A stretch of 64,000 nucleotides of DNA from Luidia sarsii (taxonomy: Eukaryota; Echinodermata; Asteroidea; Paxillosida; Luidiidae). The notes under the pieces were generated by a model that was not told where the DNA came from, did not search any database, and saw only the letters and a list, made by a program, of their open reading frames with translations. The position numbers and the translations under genes were made by a program. This document shows positions 12,701-24,700 of this stretch, piece by piece. Every line of letters begins with the position of its first letter. Within the stretch, counting starts at the first letter, position 1. Where the stretch lies: positions 1,087,001 to 1,151,000 of the forward strand of contig OX465111.1 in the NCBI GenBank assembly GCA_949987565.1, written 5' to 3'.

Positions 12701-15700
12701 TTATTGTAATCCAGTAAGTCCTGAATTTCCTGTTCTTGGACCATATGCAACATTACAACCTGTAGTACTGTACATACATGTACATGTACATGTATTGTAC
12801 ATGGCTCTTTCTATACTGTGCAATGTGTGCATGCACATGGCCAATGTTCTGCTTCATGTATTTTACCCACAGGTACAACTGTACAAACAACTGTAAATGA
12901 CATTGAGTCAGTATGTACATGTAATAGTTTGTACACATAAACAGTATAATCAAGTGCATTTGGGTGGGTAGAGTACATGTACGTATGTATGTGGCGATTA
13001 AAGAATAAAGCCCTTTTCAGACGATGCTGAAAAACCTTGCAAGGCTTGAGAGAGAATTTAGCATACAGTACTGTACATGTACATGTGTCTCCTGGAATGA
13101 CCATACGTACATGTACATGTACACTGTACATGTACATGTACATGTAGCAGTGCTAACAGCATGGTACCTGTGCCATTAGCTGGTATGGAATTGGAACCTG
13201 ATCTGAGAAGGACAGGAAAGCCTGTGTGATGTCATCTTATCTTCAGTCTGCAATATTCATACCACACTCATTCTACTCGCTGTATTGCACTGATAGGAAC
13301 ACCCATGCATGCACTATACAAATGTATGACAAACTTTTCAAGCCAGTCAGAAATTTGTCAAATTAAGGCTGGGTGTTGCAGTATACAAAGCAAGAAGTAA
13401 TACCTTAACCATTTATATTGCAGAACATCATTAAAAAGAAAATGTGTAAATGAGTGTTGATGTGGTTAAAGTACATGTACTAGCCTACTGCACAAAGAAA
13501 GGTACAGGAATGCTGATTGGTATTCACTTTCAGGCCGTCTTCAAGAAGATACATGTAAGCAATCACCTTGTCCGTTGTGAGAGAACTTATGAAATTATTC
13601 AACAAAAAGTGACTGCTCTTTGTATTTGACTAACATGACTTTCTGGCCATTCTTTTCTGTATTTTGGGGAAATTCCTGTGGGCCGGTCTCAAAAATGTAC
13701 ATGTAGAGCCTGACGTTTTAATCCTAGCACTAACAGTAGTCTACACTACAGTATGCCTACAGGATGCAGGATGCATTTAGGCTGTGTACTGTAGGCTTAC
13801 GTGTACAAGGTGTACCTAAGCTGTTCCTTGCTCTATGGTCAGGATTACTGACCATAGAGCAAGGTCAGGCTTGTTAGGGCAGTGTTTCATACACTGTAAA
13901 TCACTTGGCAATAAAGTAAATCAGTACAGGTGTGCAGATGTACAGGTACATGTATGTGTACCAGGCTTTACCAGCCACCCAGCCATTAGGCCCTACATGT
14001 ATTTATAGACCAGTCATCTGACACCAGTGAAGGTCATCTATTACACCATGGAGTCCTTCCAATGCTTACACTATTGAGTCCTCCTTCCAATGCTTACACT
14101 ATGGAGGCTTACATCCAGAGTTCATCTGTCAAACTATGTTCTCCCCTGCCTCAATCATCCAATCATTTTTTTTTTCCTACTGTGGTTTAACGCAGCCAGG
14201 CCGACAATGGATACCACTGTGATGACTGGGCGTCCAGTTACTTTGATGCACACCAATAGGCCCATTGTTAATTGCTTTCACACTTAGGCAGGGGCCTACA
14301 GTGGGTCGGTCCCCCCCCCCCCCCACCACCCTTGACTTAAACTTTCTTCAATGGAGCGTGGCAAAACATGAATTAATTATGGCCAGGTTGCATTCAATGG
14401 AAGAATATGACACATGCTTTACCTATCCCTGCAACGCACATACCAAGTGTATTACATGTACACTGTTTCTCAATTGTATATCAGGACCCCATACCTGATA
14501 CCACAAAGCCCAATCTGAAATGCTAAACAGAGACCATGTATGACCACTTCTACATATGTACAATGTACATGTACATGTACCGGTACACTGTGCATTTACC
14601 CTATAGGCTATACTGGTACAGTCCAGTGTTGTGTGCTGTAAATGGCGCCTTGGCGGATGCTGTTTTGACAAGACTTAACAGTCCAGTAAACATATTAAAT
14701 GTACATTTATTTTACATTGTACCTTGTACCAAATGTACATGTATGATGTACAATGTACATGTACAATGCAATACTGGCATACCGGTACATGTACAGTACA
14801 CGTGTACATGTACACTGGTACAGTGCACATACATGTAGCTTTGCATACTAAACAATACAGTCACATGACTTCCACAAAGTACATAGGCCTACAATTTGTA
14901 CAATACAATAAGTTACAATAAGTACATGTATACAGTGTAGTGGTGTACATACAGTGAATTTACATACACGTGTACATGAACATGTGCAGTCTACACGTAT
15001 ACAGTGTGTACATGTGTATTGTCAATGTATGCATTTGTTTTACTTTTAATCTGAAATGTTTGTTTGTTTGGTACATGAGCAGTGTATGCCTACTGTGTCC
15101 TGTGCTATGATAAGACATGTTGCAATACTGTTTGTGTGTGTGTTCCTGGTTGGAGGGTAATTCCCTACTTTAACCAGCTTTTTTCAGCTGTACATTATCA
15201 AATACATGCAGTTTGTGCATTCACAGCCTGCAAAGCTCTGTGACTGCTGATGTGATCTGGTTTTTATATGTACATGTAGGCTACAGGTCCATGTACACGT
15301 GTAACTGTCCAGTGCACATGTACAATGTACCATGGAGGTGTAGGAGGGACTCTATGAATGTATGTACAATGTACCGTACATTGTACATGTAGGCCTACAT
15401 GTATGCCCATAGGTCTATGGTATGCTTGTACTGTACCAGGGTTGATGTCATCAAACTCATTGCACATGTACATGTATATGGACTGGAGCTAACGACCCAT
15501 TCACAAGACAATGAGCAATGCACAGAAACCATAGGGTCTGTCACAACTTGCGACGGGTTATCCATTCCATCGTATGTTGAGTTACGATGCATCGTAAGGC
15601 TTCGTGAAATCAGCCCAGTAGGCCTAGATGCGGTACATGTGCATGTACAAAATGTACATGTGCTTGTGTACAATGTACATGTACATGTACAGTACACAGA

Positions 15701-18700
15701 CTGTCTGTATACACGCGTACACTTTTTTTTTTTTTTTAGCCGGACGTTTGGATCCTAGCAGGCCCTTTCTCAGAGTCAGAATTTCTGCCTTTGTGAAAGG
15801 TTGTGCTACAGGTAGGATCGAAACGTCAGGCCCTCCTAATTTTTGATATAACATTGCATTTTGGTCACGTTAGTCAGTAAGCAGTTTGTAACCTTTGTGC
15901 ACATAACTCAAATCTGCAATGAATACTGACTATTCCCGATGAGCATGATCAGTCTACTTGACTTTCATGTACATGTACATGTACATGTACATGTACGTAC
16001 ACTACGTTGTACATGTGATCAAAGGGCAGAGGCAAATGGCTCCGTGATCCGTTAAACTCTTGTCAGGAGAACCCAAAATGATTTGATCAAAAGTTAAGAG
16101 GGCCTGACATTTTGATCCTCGCAGGACTTGTCTGTGTATAGAGTGCTTGCCTGGCACTTTGGAACTCTTTGTGATAAGATGCGACTTGACATTAGATTAG
16201 GAAGTCATTGCATTGTACGTTGACCCTAATTGAGGAAGTGAGGTCTTAAACAAAAGGCGAGAAAGTGTAAATATCTGTGTCCATAAGCCTGGCTCCATTT
16301 CAATAATACGCCAGTGTTTTTCTTCCTCACATGATAAGGATGTTTGCGGCAATCTGTTATGTACAGTTTTTCCCCCAATTCTCCCGGAGGCACATCAAGA
16401 CTTGCATTGGTCTGGAACCGATTTATGTGTAAAAAAATCCACTGTACGTTGTGAACCTAGCCCCCTGGTGCCAAGTACACCATAGAAGGTGAACACGTTC
16501 CATTCCCTCTTGTGTGGATTTCTTTTCCTATATCACAAATTGATGGCTGTTGTCTTAATTCTGCCGCACAGTGTATATGTACATGTAGTATGGAACTCTT
16601 TAAAGGTCCTGCTAGGATCAAAACGTCAGTCCCTCTAACTTTTTGAGATTGATGTATTGCAGGTCATTTTAGTCAGTGAGCAGTTTGCAACAGCTTTTGT
16701 ATTAACTTCCTGCTTACACAAGGAAGACTTTTCCTGCCTAGCAGATTTTCACGCTTAAGCGGCTCTATGAAATTGACCCCTTCTCTGTCCAAAATAGAGA
16801 AACGGATTTGCACGCCTGTGATGCCCTTTTCTCCTGCTTTTTGTTTCTCCTTGTCCCTCCGCAGTTTCTGTGCATCAAGAACATCCGTAGTTTCCTTCAC
16901 GCCTGCTCCAGCGACTTCGGTCTCAGAAGCCAAGATCTCTTCGATCCCAGTGGGCTGTTTGATGTCACCGACTTCGGACAGGTAACTATTGTTGCATGCT
17001 TTCCTCTTAGCAATGCAAACAAAAGTCACCGACTCAAAGGCCCTATACAACATTATATTTGTACATGGTACATTAATTTAAGCTGTACATATGCTTGCAA
17101 AGTTTCTGTGAAGTATGTACACATGTATATGTACACTGTACTGTGTACAACTACACTGTAAAATGAAACATAATACAAATTGTTTGTTCCCCTTCAACCC
17201 AAAGGCGACTTTTCCCCAGTGCTTAAACTTCCTCAATTGACTTTAACCTTTTTATATACACAGCCTCGTGTCCTGGAACCGGCCATCAAACACGCACCTT
17301 CCTTTTACCATTAGACCACTCGCAGGCAAACTTCCTTGACACATACTGTAGAGTACAATGTATAAAGTGTGTGGCACACAGCACACAGTTCAGGGCAGGT
17401 CACAGCCGGTACAGTGTACAATGTGCTCTCACACTGGGCGGTGCATGGTCCACAGAGACCCAACCGTATTCACGCAGTGGCACAACTGAAATGAAATCCC
17501 GTCTGAAAGAGTTCCTCAGATCATTTTGTTGGTGGCGATCTCCACATTCTTGGGCAAAAACTAGAAGTAGTATTTGTTCATCTTTACACTCTCTGAACCC
17601 TCCAAATCCAATAATTTGTTAGGATTTCGTTTTCAAAGTCTCATCTAATAAAAATAGAAAATTAAATCGATCGGCAAGGGTAGTTCTTCTGTTTTTCTGA
17701 TTTTGACCAGAGTCAGTCGTTCCACAGAAAGAAAAGAAAATGAAAAGCCTTACGCTCTATGTCAACAAACATACATGTACATGTAGATATCTAGTTCGAT
17801 TTTTTGTGTGTGAAAGTTTGTACAAAAAGATTGGTAGGCCACTTAAGAATGCCAACAAGGGTACATTAATCTGGACAGACATGTTCAACCTGCGTTTGTA
17901 CAGATAATACCATCTCAAACATTCCCTTGCCATTCTTTCACAACTCACGACGTTTCATAATTCGAACTTCTCCTAGCACCTCTCCAACATAATGCGCGGA
18001 GCTTGGTAACCGATTGATTTGGGCATCTCGGGAGCTTGCCAATCCTCAGTCAACTCTCCGTTGAAGACAGAACGCCCTTTTGAAAAAAAAAAAATGAAAA
18101 TGGGGGGCATTTTCTTTAAGCACAGCGTCACGATCAGAATTTGTTTCCCGCCTCGGCGGACGTTTCCAAATTGGCGAGACGTTCAATTTATAACGCAATC
18201 GGACAAATTAATCGTCCTTTACCCGGCCGAGCGCGCGGGCATTCCTGTGCACAGAGATCACGTTCCCAAATTGATGAATTACAATCAGGGATGTCTGGGG
18301 CTGTCGGGCCAAATTGTTGAGACGACAGAGACTCAGGAGTCGGGAGAGACCAGCTCACCGCCGAACGACGTTCCTACGTCCACCAGATTTTCGTCTTGCC
18401 CAAAATAAATCTGAAAAAAAAAAACCCGAGATGTTCTGATCCTAGGGGGACCTGTCTCAGTGCCAGAATGGACCGATTGCACGACCATTGTTTACATGCC
18501 GTCACGTGACTTGTAGCGGGTATTTTTTCATCTCATTTGGCAGAGAGCAGCGATGGAAATGTACAAAGAAGAATGTGGAGAATATGATAGTCTTCTTTGC
18601 TCATTTCCACTTCTGTTCTGCATCAAATGAGATGTTGTCATTGAATGTACACATTGATTATACAGCAATCCCATATAAACTGTCTTGTACATACACATAC

Positions 18701-21700
18701 CTACAGTATGCTGATAGACATTATACATGTAGATTAGATACTGATAGACATTGCACATTTGTTGATAACATCTTGAATCATTGTGCTTCTTTCCTTGCCG
18801 GTAGGTCATCTTTACAATATCCAGGCTTTCACAGTCCCCATTGGCGCTTCAAACTGGTATCCCGTAAGTACACGCAGTGATGGGTGCGTTTAGCCGGTGC
18901 CCAGGGTCTCAGGAACGATTGGCTGTGGCTTGCAATAGCACGCAGGCCTAGGGGGGTAGGTAGCCGCAGCCTACCAGAAAACTGCCACAGACCTGTGTGC
19001 AGTTTGAAGCCATAGCCAGTGAAGTTGTAGAGCAGTCTAGAAAGGGGGGGTTCACATGCATATTCATGATGTGACCTTTGACATTGTGTGTAGCCATTTA
19101 CCCTCTCTGATTCCAGGCCTGTACCAGGTCACGTTATCAGCAATGTTCCCCATCATGAGAGCATCTTGACGTTATAGTGTACATGTATATACTGATAAAC
19201 CCCATTATACCAAGTCAAACCATACTATAAACTTTAGGCATGGTTTTAGAGGCTAGTGCCTTTATTGTTAAGCCCAACCCCACAGGTAGAACTCAGACCA
19301 AACCACTGTCTTCTGATTTACATGGCGTAAATTGTCGCTAAATACTAAGGCTGTTGTCGTGAGAAAAAATTCTTGTCGACATGTCGCGAGAATTTTATGC
19401 CGACTGTCGACATTGTCGCGACAGAGACCCGATTTAGTCAAAAATCTGTAGTCACAATGTCGGTTTTTTTTTAGGTATTAAACGAATGGGGCATGTCAAA
19501 CCGCCATAGTTGTGAACTTGTGAAATTAGTTTTCATGGATAATCTTAATTTCAATAAAATTTCATATTTAATGGCTTTCGTATTTAACATTATACATAAC
19601 AAAATAATTTTTGTGCCGATATTGGGTGTTACAGTCGTAATTTCCTAAAAAAATCATAAAAAAGCGATTGCTCATTGTTTATTCATGACGTCATCGATCG
19701 GCGATGCGTGCGTTCTCAATGCAAGAAATAATGAATATTTATGAATTCGCTGCACAGCGGCTGCAGTGGTTTTCCTATTGGCTATGTACACATGTACATG
19801 GAAGTTGGAGAACCATATAGTTTCAGTGAAAAGAAAAGACGTCACCGTCCGAACCTAGCTAAAGGTAGCCGCGTATTGGGCACCCAAAAACCAGCTGCGT
19901 ATTGGGCCCCAAAACGGAGGAGGCCGCGTATTCAGCCATACATTCAGACAAACCTAGAACGTATGCGGCAAAGGAGGCCTTTTTCCGATGTACATAATGT
20001 ACTTCCGGTCCGTTTTTCAACGAAATAAAATACGCGGCCGGCGGGATTTTGGGCCCAAACATGCGGCTACTTTCAACTGGGAACCGACCGCGACGCACGT
20101 GCGATCTCATTTCTCGATCCTTCCCTCGGAAGTCCACGATCTTTCCCGATCTCTGCATAGCACTGGTATCCCGTACGCACGTGTATTAAATGCATGCGAT
20201 GCAGCAACGTATACCAGCTACTGTACTGCTGACGACCGGCCATAGAAACGTGCGCTATACAGTATTTACACTGTACATCGTAATGGCAAAATGCGTTCGG
20301 TGAACAATTTTCTTTGGTCGCGTCGCGATCCCTTCCAACTTCCAACATATTTAGTAACTATTATTTTGTGGCGTGGATAAGCAAAAATGAAATGCTCAGC
20401 GCACAATTTTAGGATTTTTTGTTCCCTTTTTATTCCCTTCTTTTCAGAGATTGGCCATTATGACTAGAGATAGGCTAATGTATTTTATTGTTTTTGTCGC
20501 GACAACCGAAAAACCTTGTCGACATGTCGGAATATTTTCTTTGTCGCGACAATGTCGACAAAAGCCTTGTCGACAACAGCCTTACTAAATACGTGTGTTC
20601 TTGAGTATCTTTTGAGTATTTCAAAGAATTTGGCACATAATTTTGTATATGTCGCATTGTGTTTGCTTCATCGGGTTGGGTCTGTTTTGCTTTGCTGTGG
20701 ATTTCAGGGCTTTTGAAGTGGACTGCCAGATTGAGAATCAGGACGAGGAGGATATCTACAAGAACCTTGAAGACCTAGCTGAGTGAGTAGACACCAGATC
20801 TCCTGAACTAGACTCCATCCCCATGCCAGGGTTTCCCCTGCAGTCTCAGGCAGCATCCGATGATTTGTGGCACACTGTGGATGTAACTGTGTTGATGAGT
20901 TGTGGCACATTGTGGATGCGCTATGTTGATGAGTTGTGGCACATTGCGGATGCGCTATGTTGATGAGTTGTGGCACATTGTGGATGTGCTTTGTTAATGA
21001 GTTGTGGCACATTGTGGATGTGCACTGTAGATGAGTTGTGGCACATTGTGGATGTGCTCTGTAGATGAGTTGTGGCACATTGTGGATGTGCTCTGTAGAT
21101 GAGTTGTGGCACATTGTGGATGTGCTTTGTAGATGAGTTGTGGCACATTGTGGATGTGCTATGTTGATGAGTTGTGGCACATTGTGGATGTGCTTTGTAG
21201 ATGAGTTGTGGCACATTGTGGATGCGCTATGTTGAGGTTCCACGGGTCACAGATTGTCAATAAAGTGTCATTTTGGTCACGGCTGAATTCAGACTTGGAT
21301 TTGTGTCCTGCCTTTCAGTGAGCACGACTTGGCCGACGAGGGCGACAACTATGACACCGTCGAAGGGGAGGAGGACGCCATCTACGATGACCTGGTGTCG
21401 CTGCGTAAACAGGCCAACCGATCCGTCTCGCAGGCCCCTGCACCAGAGGTAGGTCTCGTCCGTGACGCCTGAGCAGAGATCACGCAACTGCTGTCTGATT
21501 TTTTATTTTATTTTTACCCATTATTTGTTCGAATTGAAAAGTTGGCAAGGATGGTAAGAGCGCTGGTACGCAAAACTAGAGGTCTCAGGTTCAAGTCCCG
21601 GTCCAGTTAAAATTTTCTTTGCCAATTTTTCAATTTGTTCAAAAAGTTTCCAGTCAGTTTTTTACTTTGTTGGTTTGACTTCATTTGTTCAACTTAAATT

Positions 21701-24700
21701 TCGACTTAAAAACAAAAACAAAGGTGCATCCGCTTCGTGTGTGATCGTCGATCTGCTGTAGCCAGGTTGACAACAATTGGTTGGTTGCATCCGAATGAAG
21801 ACGTGGGCGTGATCTCCGGAGATATGACTGACAACCCCACCCTAGCAAAGACTAGTTGACTATTTGGGAAGGCCACCATCTAAGGGTGGGATAGCTCAGA
21901 TGGAAGAGCACTGGTGTGCCAAAGACTAGTTGACTATTAGGGAAGGCTGCCATCTAAGGGCTGGATAGCTCACATGGTAAGAGCACTGGTATGTCAAAGA
22001 CTAGTTGACTATTAGGGAAGGCCACCATCTAAGGGCTGGATAGCTCAGATGGAAAGAGCACTGGTGTGCCAAAGACTAGTTGACTATTTGGGAAGGCCAC
22101 CATCTAAGGGCTGGATAGCTTAGATGGTAGAGCACCGGTGTGCCAAAGACTAGTTGACTATTAGGGAAGGCCATCATCTAAGGGCTGGATAGCTCAGATG
22201 GAAGAGCACTGGTGTGCCAAAGACTAGTTGACTATTAGGGAAGGCCACCATCTAAGGGCTGGATAGCTTAGATGGTAGAGCACTGGTGTGCCAAAGACTA
22301 GTTGACTATTAGGGAAGGCCATCATCTAAGGGCTGGATAGCTCAGATGGAAGAGCACTGGTGTGCCAAAGACTAGTTGACTATTAGGGAAGGCCACCATC
22401 TAAGGCCTGGATAGCTTAGATGGTAGAGTAATGGTAAATTCAAATCAAAGGTCTTAAACCAGAGGCCGCCCCAGCCAAGACTAGTTTAGTCGACTGAATT
22501 TATAAATTCAAGCTTCCGCTGTATGTATGTTGATTAGATCTCAGCTTCTTGAATATTCAAAGATTTCTCATGAGTACTTGTGGGCTCTCCGCTGCAGAAA
22601 AAAGGCAAGAGACAATTCTGCATCGAGGAGATTGTGGAGACGGAGAAGAAGTACGTGGATGCCCTCTACATGCTGATCAATGTAAGTCATCTCTATGAAA
22701 TCGGCCCCTGATCGGTTTGACTAAAGAAATGTGCCTCCAGCACGCGTGATCTGAACGGCGAGACAATCGGCTGGCATTGCAAGGACCTCCCCGTCTAGAT
22801 CATCCGTTAGATGTGTACGCCCCTCAGCAGTGTTGTAGTGGAGACCTTCATGTCTGAGACCGAGACCAGAGCTTTGGAGACCGAGACCAGCCTCCCGAGA
22901 CCGAGACTTTGATAAGACCAAGTCCGAGATCAAGACCGCGAAAAAAGGTCTCAATGCCGTCTCGTGACTGAGACCAGGTCTTGAGACCTACAACACTGCC
23001 CCACAGTAGGAACCCCCTCGCAGGAAGGAATGAATACACATCACCCCTTTACTCCGAATCACAGGGATGGAAGACTTCCGGAAATTTCTGTATTTCTGGA
23101 AGTGGCGTGATTTTAATATTAATATATATTTTTTTATTATTCCTTTTTTTTTTTTTATTTTTTTTTTTTTTATGTTTAATTTTTTTTTTTTTTATGATGT
23201 CAAACAGGTATCTCAAACTGCTCATTTTTATCTGTTAAAACCCTAAAAACTGAAGGGCGCCTGCACCCCTGCCATGAATCTCTCAGTTGTGTAAGCGCTC
23301 ACTCGCAGTCGCACAATTTATTGGGCTTCAGTGATTTTCAGGAAATGACATTGTCGGTCACTTACTGTACATCCCTGGAATCAGTTTGAGCGAGGAACTG
23401 TGTGAGAGCCCTTCCCTTTTTCTCTCCCTCCTCCTCCCCAAACCCTCCCTCCTTCCCAGGGCTTCAAGAAGCCGCTCAGCGGCAACATTCCGGCCAGGTC
23501 CGTCAAGGCCATCTTCCTGAACCTGCAGGAACTGCACGAGTGCCACTGCACCTTCAACGCAGACCTGAGCAGCACCCAGTGCACCCGCCCCTCGCCCCAG
23601 CGTGCCAAGCCCCAGCTGACCATCAGTCAGGTCTTCCTCAATCACAAGGACATCTTCTTCAAGTACGGCTTCTACTGCTCCAGCCTCATGGCCGCCCAGG
23701 AGGCCGTGGACGAGATCCTGAAAGACTCCACGGCCCGCCAGAAGATCGAGGTCGGATTTCGTTCAAAGATTGATTTGTATTAATCATACCTAAATTTAGC
23801 AAACTGCTTACTGACTTAAATTACTAAAATGCAAATCGCCAAATTTAGTGGGCCTGACGTTCCGATCCTATAGCAGGACCTTTCTCAAAGGCAGAGTGAC
23901 AAGGACAAAACAGATCAAAGGGAAGGGCAGAGAGTAGGGTAGGGATTAGTGAGAAGAGGGGGAAAGGTGAAAGAGAAAAGGGTTACAGTTATCAATAAAC
24001 ATGCAAGGTGTTAGTCATTCCCCTCCTATATGTTGAGGCCATGTGGTCGAATAGTCGAAGACGCTTCATCCACATTTTCTCACGTCTAAGACGGACAGCA
24101 TCACTACGGTGACCAAGAGATTCTAAAGATTTATTTGCACCTATTTTGGTTTTTTTTTTTTACGTTCACATTCTTCACTTTAATCTACCCTTGAAACAAA
24201 TCGATGAAAAAAATGGCTGCCATTTGAGATTCACTTTTTGACTTTTTGCCACTCAAATAAACGGCTACCAAACCAGTGTACGTCGTGTAAGCAAAGCCGT
24301 CCTGAGCTAAACCCTCAGAGTCCTCTGTCCGGGAGAATACTGTAACCCCTTTGAAAAAAATTGTCCTCTCCTCTGAAAAAAAAACCTTTCGTCTTTGGCT
24401 CTCCAGTTTTTTCACAAGCAGATTTCATAATGGACAATTTGGTCTCACTGCCAGTCTTGGCGATAAGCGACTTCCATTTCTTTCTAGATGATTTCGTCTA
24501 TGCCATGACTCTTATAAGTGCCTCTCGCACCAGTCTGTTAGTTTGCACAGGGTGGATATATAAACAGTGCTTCCCGCGTCACAGTGAATGTTTACTCTGA
24601 CATTTGTTTCTCTCCTTCTTTACCGTGGATGTTTAGGATTGCGAGCTCCGGGCAAATCAAAATAAATTCCGGCTACGTGAGCTGCTGAGTGTGCCCATGC

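Larger units (their letters stand above)
3706..16864 (+). other. vav intron 1 (13.2 kb), repeat-filled
   Basis: The largest intron. It contains foldback elements (3801-4470, 4544-4620, 5015-5083), a SINE copy (6487-6590), GATTCAAATCGCGATC-type MITEs (7968-8420), dense TACATG repeats (9060-15700) and several copies of the dispersed hairpin repeat. No further vav exon is needed, because exons 1 and 2 join directly in the CH domain. Confidence 0.85.

Noticed and set aside
12582..12730. Exon-like plus frame [20 protein letters not shown]
   Set aside because: Lies in vav intron 1 between exons that already join correctly in the CH domain; no acceptor in the right phase and no similarity recognised.
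19859..20158. Transposase remnant in the hAT-like element
   Set aside because: The 99-codon frame shows no DDE or BED/hAT dimerisation features; the element is non-autonomous as far as seen.
20704..21243. 179-codon minus frame with repeated NVPQLI/CATTH blocks
   Set aside because: It is the 34-bp minisatellite read on the wrong strand, extended over vav exon 4.
21846..22436. Cluster of tRNA genes
   Set aside because: Only the A-box half of a tRNA-like sequence is repeated, with no T arm or acceptor 3' side, so these cannot be functional tRNAs.
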